Assembly (NCBI GenBank): GCA_023630585.1
Contig: CM042546.1
Span: 12,876,810-12,940,809, forward strand
Direction: 5' to 3'
Length of the DNA: 64,000 nucleotides
Source of the DNA: Cranoglanis bouderius
Lineage: Eukaryota; Chordata; Actinopteri; Siluriformes; Cranoglanididae
The position numbers and the translations under genes were made by a program. Positions 43,246 through 54,345 of this stretch are shown piece after piece. The notes beneath the pieces were generated by a model. It was given only the letters and a program-made list of their open reading frames with translations, ran no database searches and had not been told where the DNA came from. Numbering within the stretch: the first letter of the stretch is position 1; every line of letters starts with the position of its first letter.

Positions 43246-43594
43246 ACTGCAGTATGTACACTGCCCTGTATTCACATTTTTTGGTCTTGTGATTTTTGCC
43301 CATTTGGCTTAACTAATATCCAATTTGGGGTGTTTCTACCTAAAAGTTTAAAATCTAGGCCAGTGTCAATGCAAAAAAAAAGTCCTTTACAAAGCCTAAA
43401 GAATGGCAACTGCATATGAAAATTAATATGTCTGTAGGGCATGTATTAAATTTGAAGCTTCTTTTTGGCAGTTGAAGACATATTTATACTAAAAATTAAT
43501 ACTGGCAAAGTTTATCTAAATGATTCCTTAGTAAAATAATGAAAGATGACATTAGTGCAAGATAAACAAAGCCGTGTAAAAGGTTTTCATTGAC
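43246..43594. other. No gene seen
   Basis: AT-rich unassigned sequence. Confidence 0.5.
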
Positions 43595-44640
43595 ATTCAC
43601 CTGATTTAGGATCGTATTCAGTTTTACACAGGGAAAGTTGCTCGTATTCAGAGACGGGTTCCCCATTTTTTATTAGAAACATATTTTTCAGTAGTATCTA
43701 CACCACCACCATTAAACACAAACTCTTGCCTAGAAAATGTGGACTGAAGGCTTGAATAGACAAATACAGTGATAAATTAATGAGAAAAGGACAAGCATTG
43801 AAATAAACATCTAATATGACACTAGAATATTGACAAGAATTTGCCTCATGAGTAGTCCTAATTCACATTACTCAATACAAATCTGGTTTCACTGAACAAA
43901 ATGGCTTCCACCATCATTACTCAGCACCTTATGAGGTAGCACTATAATTTACCATTTTATTTTTTTTAAATATGGTTCACTGACGCCACAGTGTCATGAA
44001 ACCATAACGTGGGATTGGGATATTCAATTAATAAAATAACTCCAATGTTTTATTCTTAATTCAATATGCCCTCTTGTAAAGAAAACATGACCACGGTTTG
44101 AAGGAGAAGCTGACCAGGCACTCAACTACTATGTTTGCTTTAAGTTCATTTATAATTGAACCCATTACAAATTTGGTCCTCAGATGTGAAGAAAAAACCT
44201 TGTTGTTCACTTTAAATGGAGGATAATATTTATTATTTAATTATTTAATATTTAATATTAATATTATTTAACAGTGTTTATGTATTTATGTATTTAATAT
44301 TGGCCTGAAATGGCCTTCCTTTTTTTTAGTGTATTTACAACCCAAAACATAAATTTCAGCATAAAATATTGTGTATACCTCAAACTATCAGACAGTGACG
44401 CTGCACTTAACATTAATCTTTGCTCGAGCTGATATCTTCCAATGTCAGAATAATGCGTAACTGAGACATACAACAGTTTTCGGCAGACTCCGCCCCATGC
44501 ACGCAACACTTAGATAACTTAAAACAAAAAGGGCTTAAGTCTGTAGCTATGACTGAAGTCTGAGTACCGATGTGCGCAATTTCAGTATTAAATCCTCACT
44601 GTACGGTTCAATGCTGTGAACTCTGAATACAGCCCATAGT
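43595..44640. repeat. F2 dispersed repeat, longest uninterrupted copy
   Basis: GGGAAAGTTGCTCGTATTCA, AACAAAATGGCTTCCACCAT, CAACCCAAAACATAAATTTC, AGACAGTGACGCTGCACTTA and CTCTGAATACAGCCC share order with 24060-26540. It encodes no long frame. Ends undefined. Confidence 0.6.
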
Positions 44641-45544
44641 GTGCATTTATCTCCACAAGATATTATTCTCATCATATTTTCAGTTTTTTGGTTTATCTCG
44701 CTGCCTTTAGCTAACATTATTTGAATTTCATGTTTCAGTTTAGTCTTGTGCAAGATTCAAACTCTGAGTATCAGGAACATTCGGCGCACATAAACAATTA
44801 TTCTTTCCCCGAATTCGCATGTGACGAAATGAAAGCAGCGTTTCTTTGTAAATCACAATTATTATTTATATATTTATTATTACCATTTATCCCACTGAAT
44901 CTACAAATTAGTTCTTATTATTTTGGCTCGTAACAATTCAGTGCCTTAGCACTTTCATCTGAATGTTTTCTATTACCTGAAGACATTGCACTATGTGACT
45001 GGATAAACATGCCATGCCGCTATGCTGCCAGCTCTGTCTGTAGTTTTAATTGGGAGAATGGGCTAATGCTGCAGAGAAAACTGTGAGACAATGATTTCAA
45101 CAACAACAACAAAAAAATCCAGGTACTTTCAGAAGTGCAGTTTGCATAAAAGGTAATTAAAAAGTGTCATTTAGTTGCAAACTAGCTAATTAGGGAGATG
45201 TGCAAGAGCCTTGAAGTGTTCAGAGATAATTAAACCCCTTTACAGAGAGAAACTCCCTTTAGACCTTTAGACTAGAATACATGTAATTTTGAATCTGTTT
45301 GAAAATCAATGTGCAGAAAAAAAAACAACATGACCGTGTGTGTGGGAGTGTGTTTGTTCACCGATTCCTCAAGCTGCCACCTCATATTTAAATCCATAGG
45401 TGTGTTGGCCTCACTGAACCCAGTCCTTCATTGTGATTAGCTTATTTACTGCCATTTAACTCCACCTTTACACACACTCACTCTAGCTCTCAAGTTTCCA
45501 CTCGCTTTTATACCCTTGCTATGAAGAAAACACTTCCAACCTGT
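44641..45544. other. No gene seen
   Basis: Unassigned DNA between the F2 copy and array 3. 44990-45260 is AT-rich and non-repetitive. Confidence 0.45.
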
Positions 45545-46460
45545 TCTGACTAAACTCACATGAAAAACATTCATGTTTTTTCACATTTCATATGTGATTA
45601 TGTGAGTCATATGTGAGCACGTGAAAAAAACAAAACAAATTTCAACGTTATGGCCGGAACATGTGTGACAAAGAAGTAGTCATGAGAGAAAATTCACATC
45701 GAAAAGATAAAAACTTCATTCCTTACAAGTGAAATACAAAAAATAATAATAAGTTGTGGAAAGTCACATGAAAATAAATGAATCGTATAAAAATCACGTA
45801 GGAAAAAAATTACTGTGTACATGAATCGTATTAAATATCACCTGTAAAAAATAAATGAATCATGTGGAGAAAATCATACGTAAACAAATGCATCATGTAA
45901 CATCCCATGTGAAAAGAAATTAATTGTGTAAATCAATCCAGTAAAATCACACGTGAAAATAAACGAATCACGCAAATAAATTGTGTAAAAATCACGTGAA
46001 TGTAAATGCATCTTTAAAAAATCCCATGTGAAAATAAATCATGTAAAAATCACATGGGGAAAAAAAACAAATGTTTAAAATACATGTGTCAATAAGTAAG
46101 TTGTGTGAAAATAAATTAATCGTGTAAAAAGATCACGTGCAAAAATAAATTAATCATTTAAATGAATTATGTGTAAAACCGGCGTGAAAATAAATGCACT
46201 TAAAATCACGTGAAAATAAATGAATTGTGTAAATGAATAGTGTAAAAATCACACGTGAAAATAAATGAATCGTGTAAAAATCATGTGAAAATAAATGAAT
46301 CATATGTAAAAATGACGTGAAGATAACCAAATTATGTGTAAAAATGACGTGAAAATAAATGAATCATGTGTAAAAATTACGTGAAATAAATGAATCATAA
46401 AATCACAAGGGGAAAAAATTAATCCTGTGTAAAAACTGATGTGAAATCAAAAACACATTT
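45545..46460 (+). repeat. Minisatellite array 3 (~32-bp unit), inverted to array 2
   Basis: Units of CACGTGAAAATAAATGAATC plus GTGTAAAAAT with much drift; best preserved at 46190-46380. Complementary to array 2, about 3 kb away, and in the same orientation as array 1. Confidence 0.88.
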
Positions 46461-46983
46461 CCTACATGTAAAAAAAAAGAAGAAAAAAAAGTGAGAAACA
46501 ATGTGGTGTCTAAAAACCCCATCATAAAAAAGCTGTCTTTTTCTTTGCTGTATACCACAATGAAGCTAGATATCCTCACATCTCTCTCTCTTGTTCCCCT
46601 GCTTGTTAGTGATTTTTTTTTTTTTTTTTTTTTTGGTTTTTAGTCATTTCCACTTAGGTTAGTATTTCCACTACTCTGATTGAGATTCCGGGAATCTGCC
46701 GTCTGGTAATGGAGGCCTCTCTCTGCTACTTTCTAGCCACTTTTATCAGCAGAGCATGAGACACTCCCCCAGAACAGCCACTACACATTCCACACTGCTG
46801 TATTCATCCTGACATTTTGCCACGATGTGCCGCTTTCATCTCTGCGTGCTGAGAGAGGCTGAATAAGTGTGGTCTTATCTCCATTATACACTCAAAGCAA
46901 TGCTAGAACATGATACTAACATATGCATCACAGCTGGATACGGTCATGTGATATCTGAGGTGGAAAAAAAAAACAAGACAATA
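46461..46983. other. No gene; poly-T at 46613-46634
   Basis: Poly-T followed by unassigned balanced DNA at 46640-46900. Confidence 0.5.
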
Positions 46984-47013
46984 ATATATATATATACACA
47001 TATATAATTGTCT

Positions 47014-47084
<71 letters not shown>

Positions 47085-47095
47085 ATATATATATA
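46984..47095. repeat. (TA)n microsatellite
   Basis: A core of about 32 AT units (47017-47080) with GTGT/ACAC-interrupted copies on both sides (TATACACATATATA and TATATGTGTATATA), so the whole is self-complementary. Confidence 0.97.
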
Positions 47096-47254
47096 CCAGT
47101 AAACTACCGTTACTACCATTACTGTTGTCATGGTTACGTCTTGGATGGCATTACGTTGCTCTCTTCTTGTCATTCTTATTTCACTTTAGCCTTCAGCTTA
47201 AACAATTCCTATCTACAAAGTTACCTTTAGTTATATAAGGAGTAAAACTTGGAG
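47096..47254. other. No gene seen
   Basis: Short unassigned stretch between the TA tract and the F1 copy. Confidence 0.5.
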
Positions 47255-47770
47255 GCATGTTCTTACAGGAAAGTAATCAATGACAAGGTGGTGTGATGAA
47301 GCACCGTTACTGTTACCACCACGAAGTTGATTATTTTCCTAGAACAGCACACCCTGAAGAGTTTTATTTCTCTTACAGCACTGCAGTGGGACAATGATTA
47401 CATTTTTAATGTATTAAACAATGGCATGTTGTAGTTTTAATCCATTGATAGTTACTTTTGGGGTGGAACTTGTCACGTTACCAAGAAACTGACACCGGAG
47501 ACCTTCAGCATATTAACGGTGATATGTTTTTTTTCTTTGATAAATAACAGCACATATATTAATCTGTTTATTATTAGTGTTAGATTATGTGTGTGTCATA
47601 CACGTACCTGTGCAAGCTGTTACTATAGAAACAAGACTGTGTATAAAAATATTAGAACGAGCATGTTGATATACTGTAAACCTGTGATTTGCCACCGTTG
47701 TTGGAATACTGCTGTCACAACACGACCCTGTCCTTGATTATTTTCCTATAGCAGTATGCCATGTTGTTTT
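47255..47770 (-). repeat. F1 family copy with clear hairpin module
   Basis: At 47272-47345 GGAAAGTAATCAATGACAAG and GGTGGT pair with ACCACC and GTTGATTATTTTCC around GTGATGAAGCACCGTTACT. Downstream come the internal region, ACTGACACCGGAGACCTTC (hallmark, inverted and diverged) and CAAGCTGTTACTATAGAAAC, the arm motif. CTTGATTATTTTCCTATAGC at about 47733 repeats the hairpin half. Confidence 0.6.
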
Positions 47771-48134
47771 TTCCCCCCTTACATGTGCTATAGGTATATT
47801 GTAAAAATACTATTTCTCACAATTATGGTTAGAAAAACATTCATCCAGCAGATCCTTAGCCCAACCAGATTTGGTGACTCTCATTAAAACCAGGAAAAGT
47901 GGTTATAGCTCTGAAATGCTGCTAATTGAAGGCACTTGATGTTAGTAATTAAAGCTACAGCACAGGACTAATCCTCTTTAAGAAGCCGTCCACTTCATAA
48001 ATGGATGGAAAGTCATTAAAGCAAAAAAAAAAGTCTCAGGCAGTGATTCATGCCTGCATTAACCCCATGCAGGGATTGGTGATGGAGGCAAGGGCAGTTC
48101 TTAACTTGTTTTTTTTTTTGTTGTTGTTGTTTTT
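47771..48134. other. No gene seen
   Basis: Unassigned; poly-A at 48023-48032 and T/G-rich run at 48110-48140. Confidence 0.45.
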
Positions 48135-48262
48135 GTTGGTAGGTGGATTGACTATCCTGAATTGCCCCTAAGATCGAATGTATGCATTGTGGTCTGCGCT
48201 CCTTCCAGTCTGTATTCTCGTCTCACTTCCCAGTGTTCCCGGGATAGGCTCCAGATCCACTG
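48135..48262 (+). repeat. LINE/SINE 3'-tail fragment
   Basis: TATCCTGAATTGCCCCTAAG, TCACTTCCCAGTGTTCCCGG and GGATAGGCTCCAGATCCACT form the tail block; it is cut by, or joined to, the SINE that starts at about 48263. Confidence 0.55.
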
Positions 48263-48570
48263 TAAGCCCGTTTAGCACGTTTGCCTCACACCTCCAGGGC
48301 TGGGGGTTCGATTCCCGCCTCTGCCCTGTGTGTTTGGAGTTTGCATGTTGTCCCCATGCTTCGGGGGTTTCCTCCCCCAGTCCAAAGAGATGAGTTGTAG
48401 GCTGATTGGCATTTCCGAATTATCCGTGTGTCTGCGATTGTGCCCTGTGACTGGCTGGGAAACCGTCTAGACTGTCTCCTGCCTTGTGACCCAAGTCTCC
48501 TGGGATAGGCTCCAGGGTTCCCACGACCCTGTGTAGGATAAGTGGTACAGAAAATGGATGGCTGGATGAT
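48263..48570 (+). mobile_element. tRNA-type SINE with RTE (Rex3-like) tail
   Basis: Best B box of the family: GGTTCGATTCC at 48306-48316 is a perfect match to the consensus. Preceded by GTTTAGCACGTTTGCCTCAC. Then GGAGTTTGCATGTTG, GGTTTCCTCC, CAGTCCAAAGAGATG, GATTGTGCCCTGTGACTGGC, GGATAGGCTCCAGGGTTCC and GGATAAGTGGTACAGAAAAT with a short ATGG tail. Confidence 0.8.
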
Positions 48571-50824
48571 AATCTACTCAAGGATGTGACCTGAAATCTC
48601 ATTTTTAAGTCACATGGAATGAATCGATTTTGCTGCTGAACGTGAAAGATTCGCGTTAATTAAAATGGCTCTCATGGCATGCTGGCAATTGTTTAGTCAT
48701 GATTAACATATTTTCTAACCACACAGTAAACAGGGTCAGTGTCAAAATTGAGCAAACGCATGCTGGGAAAATGTTCTCAGCAAATCATGAGCAGTGAATT
48801 AATAATCAATAACCATGATAAGCACTTTGAGAATCTCGCTACAGGGGGTGCAATTGAAACCCTTCGTTAACAGACACCACTTTAATGCTGATACGATACA
48901 CAGAGACTCGCTGTCACAGATAGTAAATCGAGTGGTGTGGTGGTGTTGTTAAGCTGTAGCCACACAAGTTATAGAGCTATCGAGGAAAAAAATAAAAGTC
49001 CTTGTTCATGGCACTGAGACGTAAACATCGTTGTAAAGGGCAACGGTAAGCAGCGTTCACCTGCCGTGAACCTAAACATTACTGAAAAACAATGAGAGCG
49101 TAACGACCTCCGAGTGCATTCGGCTGAGTAAAGAGCTCCGAAAGCAGGCCATTTATCCTGCTTTCTGGCTCTCCGATGTGAAATGGAGTGCTTCTGGAGT
49201 AGAAAAAAAAAATACAGGCCAACAAATACGCTTTTTATTTGTCATCTATTCTGACCATATAACGCAGGAATTTACTGGTGAACGCCACGTCCAAGAAGAG
49301 TGTAACATTTTGTGAGCAACTTAATAAAACTGTGATATGAGAAAGCAATGAAAGTAGCAATGAAAACTTAATTTCAACCGGGAATACTTTCTGCCTAGAG
49401 AGTTCGAGTTTAGAGACAGAGTGGACTCCTTATCTGTGAATTGCACTGAATTTGAAAGTTTTGTCACTTGATTTGACGCACATTCTCCACAGGAAGAAGC
49501 CAAGCATCACTCCTGAAACAAATTTTAAAAAATGATGACACAAATTACAGCTTTATTGTTTCAACATGGCCTCTAAAACGGTTTCTCAATCCTGGTGTTG
49601 TGTGCTCAGGAAAAACAATGAACATGTTTAAAATTAAAAAAAGAAAAAAGGAAAGAAAGAAAGAAAAAGAAAAGAAAAGTGTCATGCTGGGATTGCAATG
49701 ACAAACAAGTCTGCAAAGTAGTGCAAGTGCAAAAGGGAACACATGCAGAGAGAAAGAGAAAGAAGTGTTTGAAACAAATATTCTCCTGTTGCTTTGTTTT
49801 GGGGAAAATGTCTGATCAGACAAAATATATAGGCTGTATTTTCAGAAACAATACTCATGTTTAGATTTTAAATGGCTCCCTGAGGCCACTGAGGACCGTG
49901 GCCAGACTAAACAACATGTTTTTATCAAAACATTAAGACATTTGAAGTATGGAGGGGCAATACTGTGTATTTTCTGTGGTAAACAGTGTATTTGCTCTAG
50001 ATCTTTGGGTGTTTTAGCAGCTTATAATGTACTAATTGGTGGAAGCATATATTCTACATTACAGATCCCTGATGTGCAACTACAGTATCTTAAAATAGGA
50101 ATAGGAGATGGACACATGCTAATACGGCTAACTAACATGACTAGCTTTGTGTTTGTCTGGCTGCTTCCAGAAGCCTGGAGTGCCTTTATTTTTCCACAAA
50201 TGTGTCCCACCCATTGCAAATCCTGCTGATCCTCATGATATTTAACATGGCCTTCAGTCCACCAATCACTGGGTGAGATTCGCTGGCTTCTCTGTTTTTT
50301 TTTTTTTTCTTCTTTCTTTTTTCCCACAATTTTAAGATTTCAATATCGTCCCAAACAAATCTTTTTTTTTTTAAATGACAATATTTGCAAAGATTTTGCA
50401 GAGCTGTGAGGTGCCAACCATCCCCGCTGTGCCAATTTACATCCCTGATGTAAATGTTAGGTTAAAACCTTTTCAGTTGTACTCTCTACATCAGTAGTTG
50501 TAGCTCAGTTGGGTCCTGGTGTCCCCAGGGGTTCCTGAAGCATAGGTACATATTTATATTTATTATCAACTTCTTTTGAGCCCACCAGTTGTTGTTGTTG
50601 TTGTTTTCTGCCACAAAATAGTCCCACCCGCTATTCTTTCCAACCCAACTTTAAAAGAGCAATATTTTTTTAGATATAAAATACAACAACCACGCTAAGT
50701 CTGTCAAATAAAATGAAAATCTTGTACTGTAAATACTTCTCAGTTATCAATCATCCCGGGTGCTCAAAAAATCTTTGGACTATGGATTATTTGTGCAACT
50801 ATTGGCTGAATGTTTGGGAAAATG
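48571..50824. other. No gene seen
   Basis: Largest relatively repeat-poor stretch. Purine-rich A/G run at 49630-49680, T-rich run at 50296-50325. Possible repeat scrap at 50500-50550. ORFs of 92-101 codons at 49545-50327 have no recognisable domains and sit on low-complexity DNA at their ends. Confidence 0.45.
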
Positions 50825-50960
50825 GTCGATCAATGGTTAAGGCTACAGAGGCTCCGATGACTCCATGGTTGGGCTACTGAAACGCTGAACGGTTCAAATA
50901 TCAGCACCATCAGACTGCCACTGTTGGATCAGTGTATGTCACTCTGTATAAACCTCTCAG
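50825..50960 (+). mobile_element. Decayed tRNA-derived SINE (same type as 9983)
   Basis: ATCAATGGTTAAGGCTACAG (A-box region), ACGGTTCAAATATCAGCACC (B-box region) and AGACTGCCACTGTTGGATC in the order of the 9.98 kb SINE. Confidence 0.65.
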
Positions 50961-50984
50961 CCTCAAGTGAACACACAGAAGTTT

Positions 50985-51125
50985 ATTCTTTTATTCATAT
51001 TCAGTAAGCGCTTTATCCCAGTCAGGGCTTGTGGTGGAGCTGAAGACTATCCCAGGAACACTGGGCATGAGGTGAGAATACACCCTTAATGGGGCGCTAG
51101 TTAACTGCAGCCAACCCACTTGTCC
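50985..51125 (+). repeat. LINE/SINE 3'-tail fragment
   Basis: CAGTAAGCGCTTTATCCCAG, TGAAGACTATCCCAGGAACA, CTGGGCATGAGGTGAGAATA and GGGGCGCTAGTTAACTGCAG; homologous to 22741-22842 inverted. Confidence 0.6.
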
Positions 51126-53410
51126 ACCAGTATGTTGTTTTTTTTCTGACGTCCCTCATCAGTACAATAATTAATGCTAACCTTTTAATCCATCTTCACA
51201 TACAATTTTGCAACAGGTAATTAACACAGACATGCACAACACTGTTTTAACAGCTGCCTCAGTGTCAATACCAGAACTTAGTGGTTTATTTGCTTCCCAG
51301 GTGGCGAGGTAAGCCGTGCCATGTTTGTAGCACACATGGCACAGTTGAAAACTCTTTGGCATGATCCATTAAAAAGATCCAAGCAATCTCTTTAGTTTTT
51401 ACAGAACAATATTGAAATACTCGTTTTACTCAACTACTCAATATAAATTAGCTTCATTACATCTTTACATTAGAACTAAACAGAACGCAAGTAGCAAAAC
51501 CTTGTGCTCAATATCTGACCACTGATAGCGTTTGGCACAAAGATGTCCACAGATGCTGGCATGCATATTCACAGGTTCACAGCATCACGCAAGCTCTTCA
51601 AAATGCAATCAAGCAGCTCACTCTTCACCCAGGGATCTGACGGTGTGCGTCTGAACTCAAAGTCAAAAAGGACACACACGGCTAGCATCTGCCTTGTATT
51701 CAATTACCTCACTGCGAGAGAGAGCTTGGTTTATTCATACAGAAGGGCAGTGGAGGTTCTCCCTCAAGCCCAGCACTAATACACATAAAAATGGAGCAAA
51801 AGCCAAGCGCAACATGGGTTTTCTGGAAAAGTTGGAACGGATGCAAGCACTAAGCTGGATGAACAAGCTGGGAGGAAGACGATCTTGCATCTTGCAAAAG
51901 CAGCTTAAAGGCAACCTGTGATAGTGAAACAGGAAATACTAGTAAAGAGAATAAATATGACACAAAAGCAGTAAGTACTACACTGAAAAAAAGCAAATCC
52001 TTACACAGATCAGAAGCACACAACCCTACAAAAATGCACCAAAATGACTGTCCATGGGCTAGCATTCTCCATTCCCAACACCTACTGCAGGCTACGGCTT
52101 CCACCACAGGGGTTATCCCACTCGTGTCAGAACTGCTAGCTTAGATTACATGAATGATTGATTAGCCAGAGTGGCTTGTACTAGATGAGCTGCAGCTGGT
52201 CTGAGACCAGGACAAATGAGCAGATGTTTCACAGAGTCGGCACTTCCCTCTCCATTTACTGCACTCGATCTGCAGCCGTCCTGCTAGGAAATCCATGAGG
52301 ATCATGGGCTTAGAGGAGCACCGTTCAAACATGGGTGCTAAACAACTAGGGCTGAGGACTGTGTGAGAAACTGTGGCACAGTCGGACTCGGGAAGTCAGT
52401 CCAGCGATCCTACGTAATACGTGCTGTTTATGAGAGGTGTGATGCTAAATATAAAAGCCTGCTGTGGTTTCAGGATCTTGTTTTTGCTTTTCTGGAGGTA
52501 GTGGTCTCATTAATCAATCTTTTAATGATGGTGTGTGCTTTCGTAGGCCAAACCATGATAAAATTTCTCTTTCGAGTCATGAACATGAAATGAAATTTTT
52601 GTGTGTGCTTGAAATAAATAAGCGGTTCAAACTTGACAGCATAACCCATATTTAAAATCACAGTAACTTGTCATGAATTATATGATTTGAAGCTGATCAT
52701 TGAGGTTTTTTTGTTGTTGTTGTTGTTGAAAGCCATTTTGACCTCTTTTAAAAGGGCAAATGATACGGCTTGATGCAGAAATTCTGTGTTCGTGTCGGCA
52801 TGCTGTTTCTCACAAAGACAAAACTCAATGATATTGATTTCCCTGCGTGTGATTCTACAGTAAAAGGCACGAGCTGACTTACAGCAGCCGCTGCATAATG
52901 GAACGAAGCCCAAAGTCTCCATGCACTGTAGATCAACACACATGGCTAACGGTTTTAAAACAGTATGGCTTGCTGTCCTTATCTTTGCACTACAATCAGC
53001 AAATATATAATGAAATGGGTTTGAGCGTGATCGTCTAGGTCCACTTTGGCTAACCAAAGGTGCCATTTTGAACTATTTCAAAAGCACTGACATTAGCAGC
53101 ACTTTAATCCAGTCCACGGAAGGCATTTGAGCTCCGCTACATAATCACGCTCGGCTTTTCTCAAATGAATAACGAAGTCAAGGCCGAGCTGCTGGATAGT
53201 GAGTGTTAGTCTTAGTGAGAAAGGTTGCAGATGGAGTTCTAACCAAAAAGTCACCTAGGAGAAACCTGTGAAAGCAGAAAGAGCCTGAAATAGACTAAAA
53301 TAAAAAAAGTAGTGCAAAGGAATTAACACTCTGTCAAGTGGAGAAAAAAATATCAAACATAGTTTGTTTCAGTGCTATGAATAAAGAACAGGCCTATTGA
53401 CATGCAGCTC
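51126..53410. other. No gene seen; candidate conserved non-coding DNA
   Basis: Little recognisable repeat. 52130-52330 and 52850-53230 are balanced and non-repetitive and would be the first places to look for conserved elements. The 131-codon minus-strand ORF at 52671-53066 includes Asn repeats from a GTT tract and has no domain. Confidence 0.4.
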
Positions 53411-53442
53411 ATACACACGCACACACACACACACACACACAC
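53411..53442. repeat. (CA)n microsatellite
   Basis: About 15 CA units, one CG interruption. Confidence 0.95.
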
Positions 53443-53684
53443 CATACATTTGCAGATGCTGGAGGAGCACGTTCTGAACCCAATAAGGTCATGCACGTTG
53501 ATCTGTAAAAGCAGAATGTGCTGAGGGAGTTGGAAGGTTAGCTTACACTGACCGCAACGTTTAATCAGAAATAAAACTGCCAGACTCAGTATACACCGAA
53601 TGTACAACGTAGCAGTCATATAATATATAATAAAGACAAGCATCATGTTGTTTTCGTTTTTAAATTATTAGCACACATTATTAG

Positions 53685-53845
53685 GTTAATGTGCCTTATT
53701 CATCAAGCTGGATAAGAACGAATTTATTCGTAAATTGCAAATATGAGCATTTACACATCAAACGCAATGATATTCATGGAAATCCGGTTAGGTCAGAAAA
53801 ACATTCGTATCCTACAAGAGCTCCTGAGTTTGTGTACATTTACAT
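53685..53845. repeat. F3 dispersed repeat copy (inverted to 29420)
   Basis: ATTCATCAAGCTGGATAAGA, ACGAATTTATTCGTAAATTG and AAACATTCGTATCCTACAAG are the reverse complement of blocks at 29420-29590. The centre CGAATTTATTCG is itself near-palindromic. Confidence 0.6.
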
Positions 53846-53929
53846 ATAAGGAGACTCACTATGGTGGCGGATTACGCTGTCAAGTCTTAGCGATGACTTA
53901 AAGGAAAACTAATTTAAAAAAAAAAAACA

Positions 53930-54345
53930 AATGAAACTGTCTATTTAATTAGGATAAAAGAAATGGCACCCCTGCGATCGCAGAAATGAACACAAAATCA
54001 AGGAAACTCGGCAATATTCATGGGAGCTTTCAATTTAGCAAAATTGCAGCAGATTTTCCGCAGATTTGGGCCAAGGTGCGTCATGTGACGTCATTACAAT
54101 GCGCCATGTGACGTAAACATAACGCGCATTCAGCTAAAGCCCTCTTCAAAAGACTGCTCAAAACAATTTTGTGGAATCGCAATTTCACCAATTCAAGTGG
54201 TTTTCCGCAAAAAAAGTTTAAAAAAAAAAAAATTTAAAAACTCAGCAAACTGCAACGCAAATTTTTTAAAAAGCCGCAGCAAAATCAAGGATTTTTGGCC
54301 GCAACAATCACAAAAAAAAAAAAAAAAAAAAACTCAGTGAAATCC
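53930..54345. repeat. Dispersed A-rich repeat carrying CRE motifs
   Basis: GCGATCGCAGAAATGAACAC, GGAAACTCGGCAATATTCAT, AATTTAGCAAAATTGCAGCA and CAAGTGGTTTTCCGCAAAA look like a fish interspersed repeat I have seen in other contexts, but the class is not known to me. TGACGTCA, a perfect CRE palindrome, lies at 54086-54093, and TGACGTAA follows at 54108-54115. Poly-A at 54312-54331. Confidence 0.45.

Noticed and set aside
46984..47173. 81-codon Tyr/Ile-rich ORF
   Set aside because: Translation of the (TA)n microsatellite.
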